64,000 nt of DNA from Pegea sp. RAD2-039 (taxonomy: Eukaryota; Chordata; Thaliacea; Salpida; Salpidae), in NCBI GenBank assembly GCA_034620365.1, contig JAQGEQ010000007.1:309376-373375 (forward strand). Direction: 5' to 3'. Of this stretch, positions 48,922 to 60,100 are shown in pieces. Numbering within the stretch: the first letter of the stretch is position 1; the number at the start of each line of letters is the position of its first letter. Both the position numbers and the translations under genes were made by a program. The notes under the pieces were generated by a model that saw only the letters and a list, made by a program, of their open reading frames with translations, ran no database searches and had not been told where the DNA came from.

Positions 48922-51836
48922 ATGACTACCCCATCGCTTTCTAAATCATATTTTGGTTTAGCTTGTTTCAAGCCGAAGTTCTTTCAGCGTTGCTTCAACA
49001 ATTCTGAATTCTTTCTTCTAGTTGCTTCATGTATTGCCTTGGTGCAAGGTACAATCGCTAACGGATTTTTAAAAGTGATTTTTATTGATTTTATTTCTTA
49101 AAATAGATTTTTGTTGATTAATTCAACTTATATAGATGTCTTTTATAGGTTGTTGTTACTTCAGTGGAAAAACGTTTTAAAATAAAAAGTTACGAATCTG
49201 GGATAATAACAAGTTGTTACGAATTTGCTTGCTTTGCTAGTTTACTACCAGTTAGCTACTTTGGTATGTTCAAACACGATTTTTCAAGTTCTACTTCTTC
49301 AACTTTTTAGGAGGCAAAGGTAACAAACCAATGTGGATGGGTATGGGACTTATTATTCAAGCAGTTGGAGTTTTTCTTTATATTTTACCTCATTTTATAT
49401 CAGACTATCAACAATTAAACGTATTTTTGTTTCATTTCTATAAACTATTGTCTTTTTACTGTCACTTACAGCAGGGTGAAGATGATAATTTATTCAATCA
49501 AACTTTATGTCTCGCGAAATCTACCAAAGATTTTCGAGATGGTGATTCCGTTTGTTTCTAATAAAATTGAATAAATCACGTGACATCAAGTTCATTTACA
49601 GATAATTGTAGCGATGAACCTTCAACTTCATCTTTTAAATATCTATTTGCAGCTGGTCAGTTGCTTGCTGGCCTAGGTGAAACACCTATGACAATCTTGG
49701 TGGTTATATACTTTGATTTAAACATTCCATCAAACAAATATGCGCTTTATGTCGGTCAGTATCAAAATCAACTTGAAAAACACTTTTTAAAATCGCTTTT
49801 TAGGAATCTATTTTATTATGACTCTACTTGGTCCTTTGATCGGTTTCGTGGCTGGTAGTAGGTTACTCAACTTATATCATTACTCGCCATTCTCATCGTA
49901 AGTATCATCACGTGATTAATTAGTGTCTCGAAGTGGTTATGTTGCAGACCACCGCATATAAAACCCGATGACGACATTTGGATTGGAGCTTGGTGGTTTG
50001 GATTACTCATTACTTCCGCCCTGCTTCTGCTACTCTCAATTCCCATGTTATGTTTTCCTAATTCATTAGCTAACATTGATGTAAAACAAGCAACAAATCG
50101 GGCTTCAACTGCTGTGAATCTTAGAAGAGATTCATTTGCTGTTCATCTTGCTAAAATATCTCAACATCCAATCACTTTTATGTCAGTTTTTCATTTCAAT
50201 TAATTTGATATTTGATAAATATTTTCAACAGAGGTGACTTCATGTCTGTCATCAACAATCTTCCTTTCATGCTTCTATGTGCTTCCGCTGCTTCTATGGG
50301 AGTTGTAGTCAACGGTTTCATGACTTTTGGACCGAAGTATTTGGAATCACAATTCTCAATGACTTCAGCAAATGCGGCAAACGTGTTTGGTTAGTCTCGT
50401 GTTTGTGGGTTTCAAAAGATTTGGTGAATTGTTGTTTTAGGATCAATTTGTATTCCTGCTGCGATTGTTGGTTTGCTTTTGGGTAGTTTGTTGATGAGTT
50501 TAGATATTTGGTCACCTAAAAAGATCTTGTTTATCTGTGGATCACTTCACCTTCTATCATCTTTTGCTCATTTGGTTTTGTTACCTGGTTGTAAGGAGAA
50601 ACCTTCTACTAGGTCAATTCTACTAACTAATTGATTATAACCAGTTATTGATTGATCTGAACTTCTTCTATTTGGTTATTAAAAAATAAATTTAAATTTT
50701 TCTCATCAAATCTAAAGTTGAAAAACATCATTCGTAAAATTCCATTTTTAATTCCAACAACAAATTCAGCTTGTTCAACACTGAGGCACTTTGGATGCCG
50801 TTCAATGAATGTAATTATAACTGTTCCTGCTCATCTGACTTCAATCCAGTTTGTGCAAGTGATGACGTCACGTATTATTCGCCATGTTTTGCTGGATGTC
50901 TCTATTCAACTATCAGCTCGTCGGTAAATCTTTTAACCAATCACAAAGCAGTATTTGATGTTTATGAAGAAAGCTTTTATCAAAACAACTTTTCAACTTC
51001 TTGCAGAGTTTTGAATCCTGTAAATGTCCGGCAATGAAACTAACTAACAACAACATCAGCGGTTTGTTGTTTTTGTTCACATCCAACACCAACTTTATCA
51101 TTTTTATCTCAAAAACTTCCTTCAAAAAATTTTCAAATATTTTACTGATAATAAAACTTTGGTTGAATTTTCAAATGTTTTTTTTTTCACAGCAACAGCA
51201 ACTCTTGGAGCTTGTTCACAACCTTGCGGCTCAACAATATACACAGTAGGTCTTGGTCTCCTCATCACTACATTTGGGACTTTTATCTGCTTCGTACCTG
51301 GATTAGAACTTAGTCTCAGGTCCACTAAAACTTTTCCTTTTTCACAACAAACAAACGTTTATCCACAGATGTTTCCCTCCTCGATTACGAGCACTGGCGC
51401 TTGGTATACAATGGGTTGTTATTCAAACTATAGGTACAATACCAGGTCCAATCTTATTTGGGTCACTTTTTGATAACTCTTGTTTAATTTGGGATGTAAG
51501 TTGTAACTTGTTGCAAGTTTCTGATGGTATCCCTGCTAGCAATTGCTTGTTCTATCACCATCAGCAACTTTCTAATTGGCTGCTTGCCATGTCTTTATTA
51601 TACAAGGTCAGTTTCATTCATTCTAACACCTTTTTCACCTCACAACTTGTTTATAGGTACTCAGTGTCCTCTTACTTCTTGCTGCCGCTTTTACGTTTAC
51701 CTGGGTCGCTCCAACAGGCAAAGAATTAGTTAAAAGGTTTAATTTAAATCCGAAAGAAGCGAAAAGAGAGTCATTAGTTGAGGCGTTACATACAGCTGCG
51801 TTGTTGACGCGCTTTCGTGTTATTGATGAGGATTAG
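48922..51836 (+). CDS. SLCO: SLCO/OATP organic anion transporter, gene 1 of a tandem pair, 14 exons
   Basis: Plasma-membrane 12-TM carrier of the organic anion transporting polypeptide family, which exchanges amphipathic anions such as steroid conjugates, bile-salt-like and hormone-like substrates. Exons 48922-49074, 49149-49263, 49311-49420, 49472-49541, 49602-49754, 49804-49897, 49948-50181, 50232-50389, 50441-50612, 50770-50923, 51007-51061, 51193-51319, 51369-51606 and 51657-51836 sum to a 670-aa protein (family about 640-720). Family marks: SVEKRFKIKSYESG after TM1, the signature WIGAWWFG between TM5 and TM6, GFMTFGPKYLESQF, and a Kazal-like extracellular loop with CNYNCSCSSDFNPVCAS, CFAGC and CKCPAM before TM10. 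GIQWVVIQTIGTIPGPI and DNSCLIW are typical late motifs. Introns are mostly 46-83 nt. The start is the first Met upstream of TM1. Substrate cannot be told from sequence. Confidence 0.92.
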
Positions 51837-52021
51837 ATAAGGATGAAAGATAATTTGAAACTTGAACATTTTGTTGTTGTTTTTTTTTTGTTTCTTGAAT
51901 TAATTTTTTGTTCTTTTTTTGCAGCTAAATTTTTTTTAGTTTTTTAATGTTTGTTTTTCGTGAAATGCTTTTCTGAAGATCTTAATCTAAGATGTTGTAA
52001 ACATCAAAATATTACTTTATA

Positions 52022-54817
52022 ATGAAAGAAGAACCTTCAACTAGTGTTGAGATCTCATCAAGAAGACACAATCTATACGGGTGGGGGAGTTTCCATCCAC
52101 AATGGATGCAGCGAATCTTCAACAACGGAGTTTGGTTCCTTATCCTCGTATCTTCGGTTAACTTTCTATCAGGAGCTGTAAATAATGGACTTGTTAAAGT
52201 CATCACTTCATCAAATCCTCACAAATCTTCTTCTGATCTTATTTTTTATGTAGGTTTCAGTTTCATCGATAGAAAAACGATTTAAACTTACGAGTTTTGA
52301 CACAGGACTTATTATTAGTATGTATGATATAGCTGGTTGCTTGTGTATCTTACCAGTTAGTCATTTAGGTGAGTTTATTGATTGTTGATTTTCTGGAATG
52401 TAAATGTTTCTTGTTTTAGGAGGTAATAGACATAAACCTCGTTGGATTGGAGTTGGAGCTGCCCTTCAGAGTGTTTCTTACTTCATCTTTACTTTACCTC
52501 ACTTTCTAGCACCTTCTTACACTTACACAAGCGAAGTAATTATCATTTTTAATCAGCAATGTTTCAAGACTTTTTCTTCAACTCAGGTTGATGCTGATCT
52601 AAAACATGATCTTTGTGTTCCTTCCAAAGACCCTCTTTTAGATAAGAAAAGAGGTTTGAGGTAAACATGAAGACTTGCAAACCTCTAAATCTATTTTCAT
52701 CAGAATGTCAACCAGCTGACAATATATTAGTTGGTGATTTGATGAAAATGAAATATATTTTTATGTTAGCTCAATTTCTCGGTGGCTTAGGGGCTTCCCC
52801 GATGTCAGTACTCGCTATAACTTTTATGAATGAAAATATTGAAACAAAAATTTATCCTTTTTACATGGGTTTGTATTTTCACTTTATCTCATAAATATCT
52901 GATGAAATTCTTCATCAGGAATGTATTTTCTAAGCTCTTTGATTGGACCGGGATTTGGATTTGCTTCTGGAAGCTACGCTCTACATTTTTTCACTGAAAT
53001 ATTTACAAAGTAGTTTAGATGCTTGATTAGCTGAACGCTGATTGGACGATTTTTAGGCCAACAATCACTGCAGATAGTAGCCAGTGGATTGGAGCTTGGT
53101 GGTTGTTCTTCTTGATTAGCTCCTTCATACTTTTATCTTTATCAATTCCAATTCTTGCTTTTCCCCCATCGCTTCCACAAAAAGGTTTTTGAAGATTTTT
53201 TATTTTGATTTTATTATCAAATTGAAAATTTTAACAGAAAAAATTACTTCAAAATCTGATCAAGATGATAAAATTCTGGTGGAAAATAATCGAAAGTCGA
53301 AGACAGTAAAAAGAACTGACCATAGGTTCACTTGGTTTTCACAAATTTACATTTTAGTTCCTATTTTCATCTTTATAGAGATTTACTGGCAATTCTAAAA
53401 CATCGTCAGTTCATCTTACTCAGTTGTGCTGCGGCTTTTCTGGCTTTTATCGTTTCTGGTTTTCTTAGTTTTGGTTCCAAATACGTCGAATCACAATTCA
53501 ATAAATCAGCTTCTGATGCAGCGACCATTTTTGGTCAGTTTTTCATTTAACCTCTTTCAAACTACTTTCATATCTACTATAGGATCAATTTGTGTGCCTG
53601 CCGCCGCCATTGGTCTTTTGATTGGTTCCGCAGTCATGAGCAAGTTGAAATTATCACCTAGAAAGGTTCTTCAAGCCTGCTTCCTCATCAGTTTTGTCAC
53701 AATATTTGCTCACGTCGCTATTTTATGGTACTGTGATGATTATCCTTTCGCCGGATATAACGTTCCGTACCCCGGCCAAAAGTTTGTTCAAACCCCGATC
53801 CGTACATCAAGTTATTCACTTGATGCTTGTGCAGTGATTTTCAACTTGAATCAAAACCGAAATGTCGCGATGATTGTCGTTGCCCTAGTTACCTTTTCGA
53901 ACCAGTTTGTGGTGAAAACCAGTTGACTTATCAGTCAGCTTGTCACGCTGGTTGTTTACAAAGATCTTCAATTAATGGATCTTATATTGTGAGTTATTTA
54001 CTAATTTATCGATAAAATAAATTTGATAATTTTCTTTATCTCAGTTCTTCAACTGTTCCTGTGTCCTTGTAGATGAACAATTTGGTAAGATTATGCAAAT
54101 TAATCGTTGAATATGCAAATTAGTTGAACAAATTCTAATTAGGATTTCTTTCTGAAAACTTGACTTTGTTATTTGTTTGATTTCTTAATCTTTACATCAA
54201 TTAGGTTTTGCATCTCCTGAAAGATGCTACAAACAAACACATTGCCCTTATCAAGCCACTGTCCTTATCTTCATCTTTATCATGATTGTAGGGATGTTTT
54301 TTTGTGTTATACCTGGAATAGGAATTAGTTTAAGGTAGTTTAAAGTCTTTATAATCCACAAAACTAACAGAACTTTCTACTTTTCAGTTTCTTTCCTCTC
54401 AAACTTAGATCTCTAGCTCTTGGCGTTCAGTGGGTCATCATCAAAACTTTAGGTACAATTCCTGGTGCTGTTATCTTTGGAGCTTTATTTGATAGCTCTT
54501 GTTTAATTTGGAGTAAGAATTGTCCACAAGACAAACTATCTTGTCTCTCTTACAACAATTCGAAACTTTCGAATAATTTATTCGTCTTGCCGATTATATT
54601 GAAGGTAAAATTCAAATGTTTCTTCATTAATTAATTATTTAAACTTTTTTTCTAGATCATCAGCACCATTTGCTTCTTAGTTGTTTGGTTGGTTTTTAAA
54701 CAAGACGAAAATGTAATTAAAGTTTCGGAAAATATTAGAAAAATTGAATTAGTTGATAACGAAGTTGACGAACTTTTAGTGATTTCTGAAAATTCCACAA
54801 AGACTACAAAAACATGA
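52022..54817 (+). CDS. SLCO: SLCO/OATP organic anion transporter, gene 2 of the tandem pair, 15 exons
   Basis: Exons 52022-52198, 52254-52368, 52420-52535, 52587-52653, 52704-52868, 52919-53009, 53057-53184, 53238-53325, 53379-53533, 53583-53781, 53835-53988, 54045-54084, 54205-54334, 54388-54604 and 54656-54817 keep phase throughout and encode 667 aa. It has IEKRFKLTSFDTG, QWIGAWW, GFLSFGSKYVESQF, the Kazal-like loop (CRDDCRCPSYLFEPVCGEN, CHAGC, then FNCSCVL), GVQWVVIIKTLGTIPGAV-type sequence and DSSCLIW. Several exon lengths equal gene 1 exactly (115 and 154 bp), and one extra intron splits the loop after TM6. The stop of gene 1 and the start of gene 2 are 185 bp apart. The proteins have clearly diverged, so the duplication is not recent. 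Confidence 0.92.
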
Positions 54818-55065
54818 AAATATTTTCTCTTTTAACCAATTATGTCGCTTTTAATGATTATTCAAATAAGGTTTTGTACAAAAAGCACTTTTATGTTTCA
54901 ATTTCATGTTTCTATACTTATACATTCAATAAAAATTTGAAAATCGAAATAAATTCAATTGCAATCATCAGATATCAAATCTCATCATCTTCAAACTATC
55001 TTTGTTGTTTCGTTTTTTGATTGTTTTTGATCAACAAGTTTTATATTCAACACGATTAAGGCGTT

Positions 55066-55350
55066 AAATAGAGGTTTACGAGGTGCAAATAGGGTTTACG
55101 AGGTGCAAATAGGGTTTACGAGGTACAAATAGGGTTTACGAGGTACAAATAGGGTTTACGAGGTACAAATAGGGTTTAATGGTTGTTAACTAGGGTAGGA
55201 GGTTTTCATGTAGAGTTTAAAAGGTGAAAATCGGGTTTGGTAGTTGGTAACAGGGTCTCAGCAGCGCAAACAGGATTTGCCAGGTGTAACCAAGATTTGA
55301 TGCTTGTACCTAGGGTTTTAAGAATCCAAACATGGTTTAGGACGACCAAA
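55066..55350. repeat. short 20-bp tandem repeat with degenerating continuation
   Basis: About six near-perfect copies of GGTTTACGAGGTRCAAATAG (to about 55185) followed by increasingly diverged units (AGGGTTT, AGGATTT, AAGATTT spaced about 20 bp) up to the GPCR remnant. It resembles a small minisatellite seeded between the SLCO pair and the receptor fragment. Confidence 0.85.
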
Positions 55351-56041
55351 CAGGCTTAATATTCAGGTCAATATTGCATTCATGATCTTGAATGGAGAGC
55401 AAGTACTACTTGTTGTTAGTGTACTTTCTGTGTTTTCATCTCAAACATCAATGACTACTTTAGTATTAATCACAACTTTGAGATTGTATGTTACTGTTTG
55501 CCCATATAAAACTAATCGATCAAACCACAAGTTCATCAGACTTGTTTCATTGCTTTGTTTGGTGTTTTGTTTTATGTGTTTGAATACTTCAGTACCTCTC
55601 CTGTTTGCTTTCTAGATCTTTATATAAATATTTCATCATCTCATTTGGGTCTTTCAATTATCATTACAACTTTCAATACTTTTATACATTTGTGCAGCTT
55701 ATAGCTACATATTCTACACCACTAAAAAAAGCTCAAAATCTGTTAAACAATCAAAAAATACAAATCAAATGGGAAAAATGAAATTACGAGTTTTCCTTAT
55801 CATTATAACAGATATGTCTTGTTGGTTACCAGTTATAATTATGTCTATTATAAGCTATAGTGGATACAAACTTGATGTTGAAGTTCTTCCTTATTCTGCT
55901 ATCATTATCCTACCAATCAATAGTGCAATAAATCCAATCATTTATTCAGGTATCGATAAAACCATTACAAACTTCATTAAATTAAAATGTTGTAGAATCA
56001 AGCAAGAATCAGTCCAAAAAAATGAAAGTATTGAAATTTAA
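55349..56041 (+). pseudogene. relaxin-receptor/LGR-like GPCR remnant, lacking N-terminus and TM1-2
   Basis: The first frame (to TAG 55613) reads VLSVFSSQTSMTTLVLITTL and LYVTVCPY, a TM3 and second intracellular loop like those of RXFP/LGR receptors (LSVLSSEVS..., with the usual acidic residue replaced by Arg). From about 55628 the frame is open again through TM5 (CAAYSYIFYTTKKS), TM6 (VFLIIITDMSCWLPVII) and TM7 (ILPINSAINPIIYS), ending at 56041. In-frame stops at 55613 and 55625, and a better TM5 match in a shifted frame before about 55695, indicate at least two frameshifts. Leucine-rich repeats and TM1-2 are absent; a minisatellite lies directly upstream. A small unrecognised intron is an alternative to one of the lesions, but the missing N-terminus still makes it a fragment. 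Confidence 0.7.
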
Positions 56042-57118
56042 ACCATTAAATCGGCTTGAAGAAAGTTTGTCTTACCGTTCTATCGTACTATGTACAGACC
56101 TTGTGGCCAAGTTACTTTTATATTAATAACTTTTTAACAGATTTTGATTGTTTTAAAGCTGTTCATCACAAGATCGGTAAATAACACATTTATGATGTAT
56201 ACAGTTTTTGTCCGTAAATTTTATGTAAATCCTTATCAATACTATTTAAAGATTTATTCTACTTAAGCCTCTTGCTAACCATAATCGTTTTAAAATTCTA
56301 CCTCACACTAAACGCGTGTTGATCAAAAGGTAACTCTCTAAATAAAGTTGAAAATCTATATAAAGCAAAATGAAAGATGAATTGTAAGAAATATCAAATT
56401 GAAGTTAAGAAGTGACACGATTACAGAGAAAATAGAGTACAGCGGTTTATCACGTGATTTGTACAAATTTATTAAATTTAATCCAAACTCTAAGTCATTC
56501 ACAGTACGATAGTTAAATTTTCCAACCTCAACTTTCAAAGGTTCTTCAACAAAGACATCGATTTAAAAATATCATTCTTAGAGGCAAAAATTCAAATCTT
56601 TTGGATGACTTTGTAATCACTGATCTTCATATTTTCATTATTATCCAAACTAGTAAAACGAAACTAACTCTTACACCTGAACAAATGTCTTCCTATTTTA
56701 GTTATGGCCTGTTTATCTCGAGTATGACCTCTACTCCGCAAACAACAGGATAGAGAAGACAAACTAACTTTAAAGAAAATACAGAAAGTTTAAATCTTTT
56801 CTGGAGTATACTTAGTATGGTCATGCTTTTTTACTAAACATTCTCTATATTTTATGCTACAAACTGTATTACATGTCTTTAATTCTTCATTATTATTTAG
56901 TTGAGTACCTTCTCAAAAAAATACTCTCATTATTATCCCATTCTAAATAAAGTAGATAAAATTAGAAATAACATAAATGCTTTTTGGTAATCGTAGTACA
57001 AAAGTCTAGAACACATTTTAATATTTATTATAAAAACAAATATTTAAATATTTTCGAAGAATTAGAACAATAAAAAGTTCCTTTCTTCGATTTTCTTTTT
57101 TTCAAAAACTATCTTCTT
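56042..57118. other. spacer without a supported gene
   Basis: AT-rich DNA between the GPCR remnant and the 3' end of the mucin gene. A weak LINE-like word (FDCFKAVHH near 56145) is too short to call. It presumably contains the 3'UTRs of the mucin gene. Confidence 0.6.
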
Positions 57119-60100
57119 TTACACATCCATCGCAAATTTTGACACGACAACTTCTCCATTTTTCATACTTTCTTGATTTACAGTTGACTTCTGTCTGAAA
57201 CTGAATAAATTACATTTCTTCATTATCAGTTCATAAAAAGACAAACAAAAATTAAAGGTAACTATGAAATGAAACAATTATTTCATTTTAGCATTTTTTT
57301 TAATCCTTCCTGTTACTTCTAAAAGATATATTTAAATAAAAGCTATATCTGTATATATTTATATATACTTATATAGAAAAACTTACTAAAATACAAAAAG
57401 ATAAATTCCAATCATTAAAATATTTGCAGCAGCGACGACAGCAAGTACTTCGAAAGGAAATCCTTAAAAGATTTGTTAAACTTTAAAGTAAGTAAAATTA
57501 GATTTGTAAATTACAACTTTTATAATTGATATATTTATATATATAATATTTTATAATAGAGTATCTATATTAGATATTAAACTGATTAGAAAACATATCT
57601 AAAAGTAAGAAATGATTCAAAACTGCTGAAACTGTAAGAAGGTAATTATCGTGAATTATTGATAATTATTAAGCGAAAAGTCAGTGAGAATCAAAACTGA
57701 TAAATATACTTGAAATTCGATAGACTGCATAAGTATAGAATTAGAAACATTAAAAGTTGTCTATATATTAAAAGTATTGAAAATGTTATAATGGTTTCTT
57801 TAAGCTTATTTAATTGCAACGATTAATTTTTAGCCATTTAGATATTAAATTTTTAAAGATTTTTTTAAATATAGAAACAGTGATAGTTGGTTCTTATTTT
57901 TAATACTAGTTTGTTCTTTTCATATTCATTTCGATATATTACTTTTATTCTGATTTTTTTTAAGGAAATCTAAACGACATCTAAAGATATATGATTTTAG
58001 AACTATAAGAGAATAATAAAAAGAAAAAATTTAACAAATACAAAAAAAACTAAAACTATTTACTTGATGATTTAATATTTTTGGTTGCTGAAATTTTAAA
58101 AACTTCTTCTTGTTTAGATAACTTTGTCGTTGGTTTACTGGTAATTTTATTTAATTCCTTGGTATTATTTCTCGTTTGGTTGATAGTCTCATCAGGATAA
58201 ATGCTAGTTATTTTTTGCAAAATAGTAGTTGACTCTGGTTGATTGGTTGCTTTTTGGTGTTGACTGGTCGTTTTTCTGGTTTCACTGGTAGCAACGATTG
58301 CTCGAGTCTTACTGGATACTAATTGACTTGAAGTTCCTTCAGTTGTACTTGCACCAGTTGTACTTCCTTGAGTCTTAGTTTGTACAGTTGTACTTCCACC
58401 AGTTGAACTTCCTTTAGTCGTAGTTTGTTCAGTTGTACTTCCTCCAGTTGTACTTCCACCGGTTGTACTTCCACCAGTTGTACTTGCACCAGTTGTACTT
58501 GCACCAGTTGTACTTCTACATGTTGTACTTCCTCCAGTTGTACTACCTCCAGTTGTACTTCCTCCAGTTGTATTTCCACCAGTTGTACTTCCACCAGTTG
58601 TACTTGCACCAGTTGTACTTCCACCAGTTGTACTTCCTATAGTCGTAGTTTGTTCAGTTCTACTTCCACCAGTTTTACTTCCACCAGTTGTACTTCCACC
58701 AGTTGTACTTGAACCAGTTGTACTTACAACAGTTGTACTTCCTTTAGTTGTAGTTTGTCCAGTTGTACTTCCACCAGTTGTACTTCCACCAGTGGTACTT
58801 CCACCAGTTGTACTTCTACCAGCTGTACTTCCATCAGTTCTACTTGCAGCAGTTGTACTTCTACCAGTTGTACTTCCACCAGTTGTACTTCCTATAGTCG
58901 TAGTTTGTTCAGTTGTACTACTTCCAGTTGTACTTTCACCAGTTGTACTTGCAGCAGTTGTACTTCTACCAGTGGTACTTCCACTAGTTGTACTTTTACC
59001 AGTTGTACTTGCACCAGTTGTACTTCCACCAGTTGTACTTCCTTGAGTCTTAGTTTGTCCTGTTGTTCTTGCACCAGTTGTACTTGCACCAGTTGTACTT
59101 CCTCCAGTTGTACTTCTACCAGTTGTACTTCTACCAGCTGTACTTCCATCAGTTCTACTTGCAGCAGTTGTACTTCTACCAGTTGTACTTCCACCAGTTG
59201 TACTTCCTATAGTCGTAGTTTGTTCAGTTGTACTTCCACCAGTTGTACTTCTTATAGTCGTAGTTTGTTCAGTACTACTTACACCAGTTTTACTTCCACC
59301 AGTTGTACTTCCACCAGTTGTACTTGCACCAGTTGTACTTGTACCAGTTGTACTTCCTTTAGTTGTAGTTTGTCCAGTTGTACTTCCACCAGTTGTACTT
59401 CCTATGGTTGTAGTTTGTTCAGTTTTACTTCCACCAGTTGTACTTCTACCAGTTGTACTTTCACCAGTTGTACTTCCACCAGTTTTACTTGCACCCGTTG
59501 TACTTGCACCAGTTGTACTTCTACCAGTTGTACTTCCACCAGTTGTACTTCCTTGAGTCGTAGTTTGTACAGTGGTACTTCCACCAGTTCTACTTCCACC
59601 AGTTGTACTTGCACCAGTTGTACTTCCTTTAGTCGTAGTTTGTTCAGTTGTACTTCCTCCAGTTGTACTTCCACCAGTGATACTTCCACCAGTTGTACTT
59701 GCACCAGTTGTACTTCCTTTAGTCGTAGTTTGTTCAGTTGTACTTCCTCCAGTTGTACTTCCACCAGTTGTACTTCTACCAGTTGTACTTGCACCAGTTG
59801 TACTTCCACCAGTTGTACTTCCACCAGTTGTACTTCCACCAGTTGTACTTCCTTGAGTCTTAGTTTGTCCAGTTGTTCTTGCACCAGTTGTACTTGCACC
59901 AGTTGTACTTCCTCCAGTTGTACTTCCATCAGTTGTACTTCCACCAGTTGTACTTCCACCAGTTGTACTTCCTCCAGTTGTACTTGCACCAGTTGTACTT
60001 CGTTTAGTCGTAGTTTGTTCAGTTGTACTTCCTCCAGTTGTACTTCCACCAGTGATACTTCCACCAGTTGTACTTGCACCAGTTGTACTTCCTTTAGTCG

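Noticed and set aside
50441..54334. Possibility that the SLCO genes are pseudogenes because every single frame is broken
   Set aside because: All breaks fall at GT-AG introns of about 50 nt with consistent phases; both models are full length without stops.
55066..55190. Telomere-like appearance (AGGGTTTA words)
   Set aside because: The period is 20 bp with a constant non-telomeric remainder (CGAGGTRCAAA), so it is an ordinary minisatellite.
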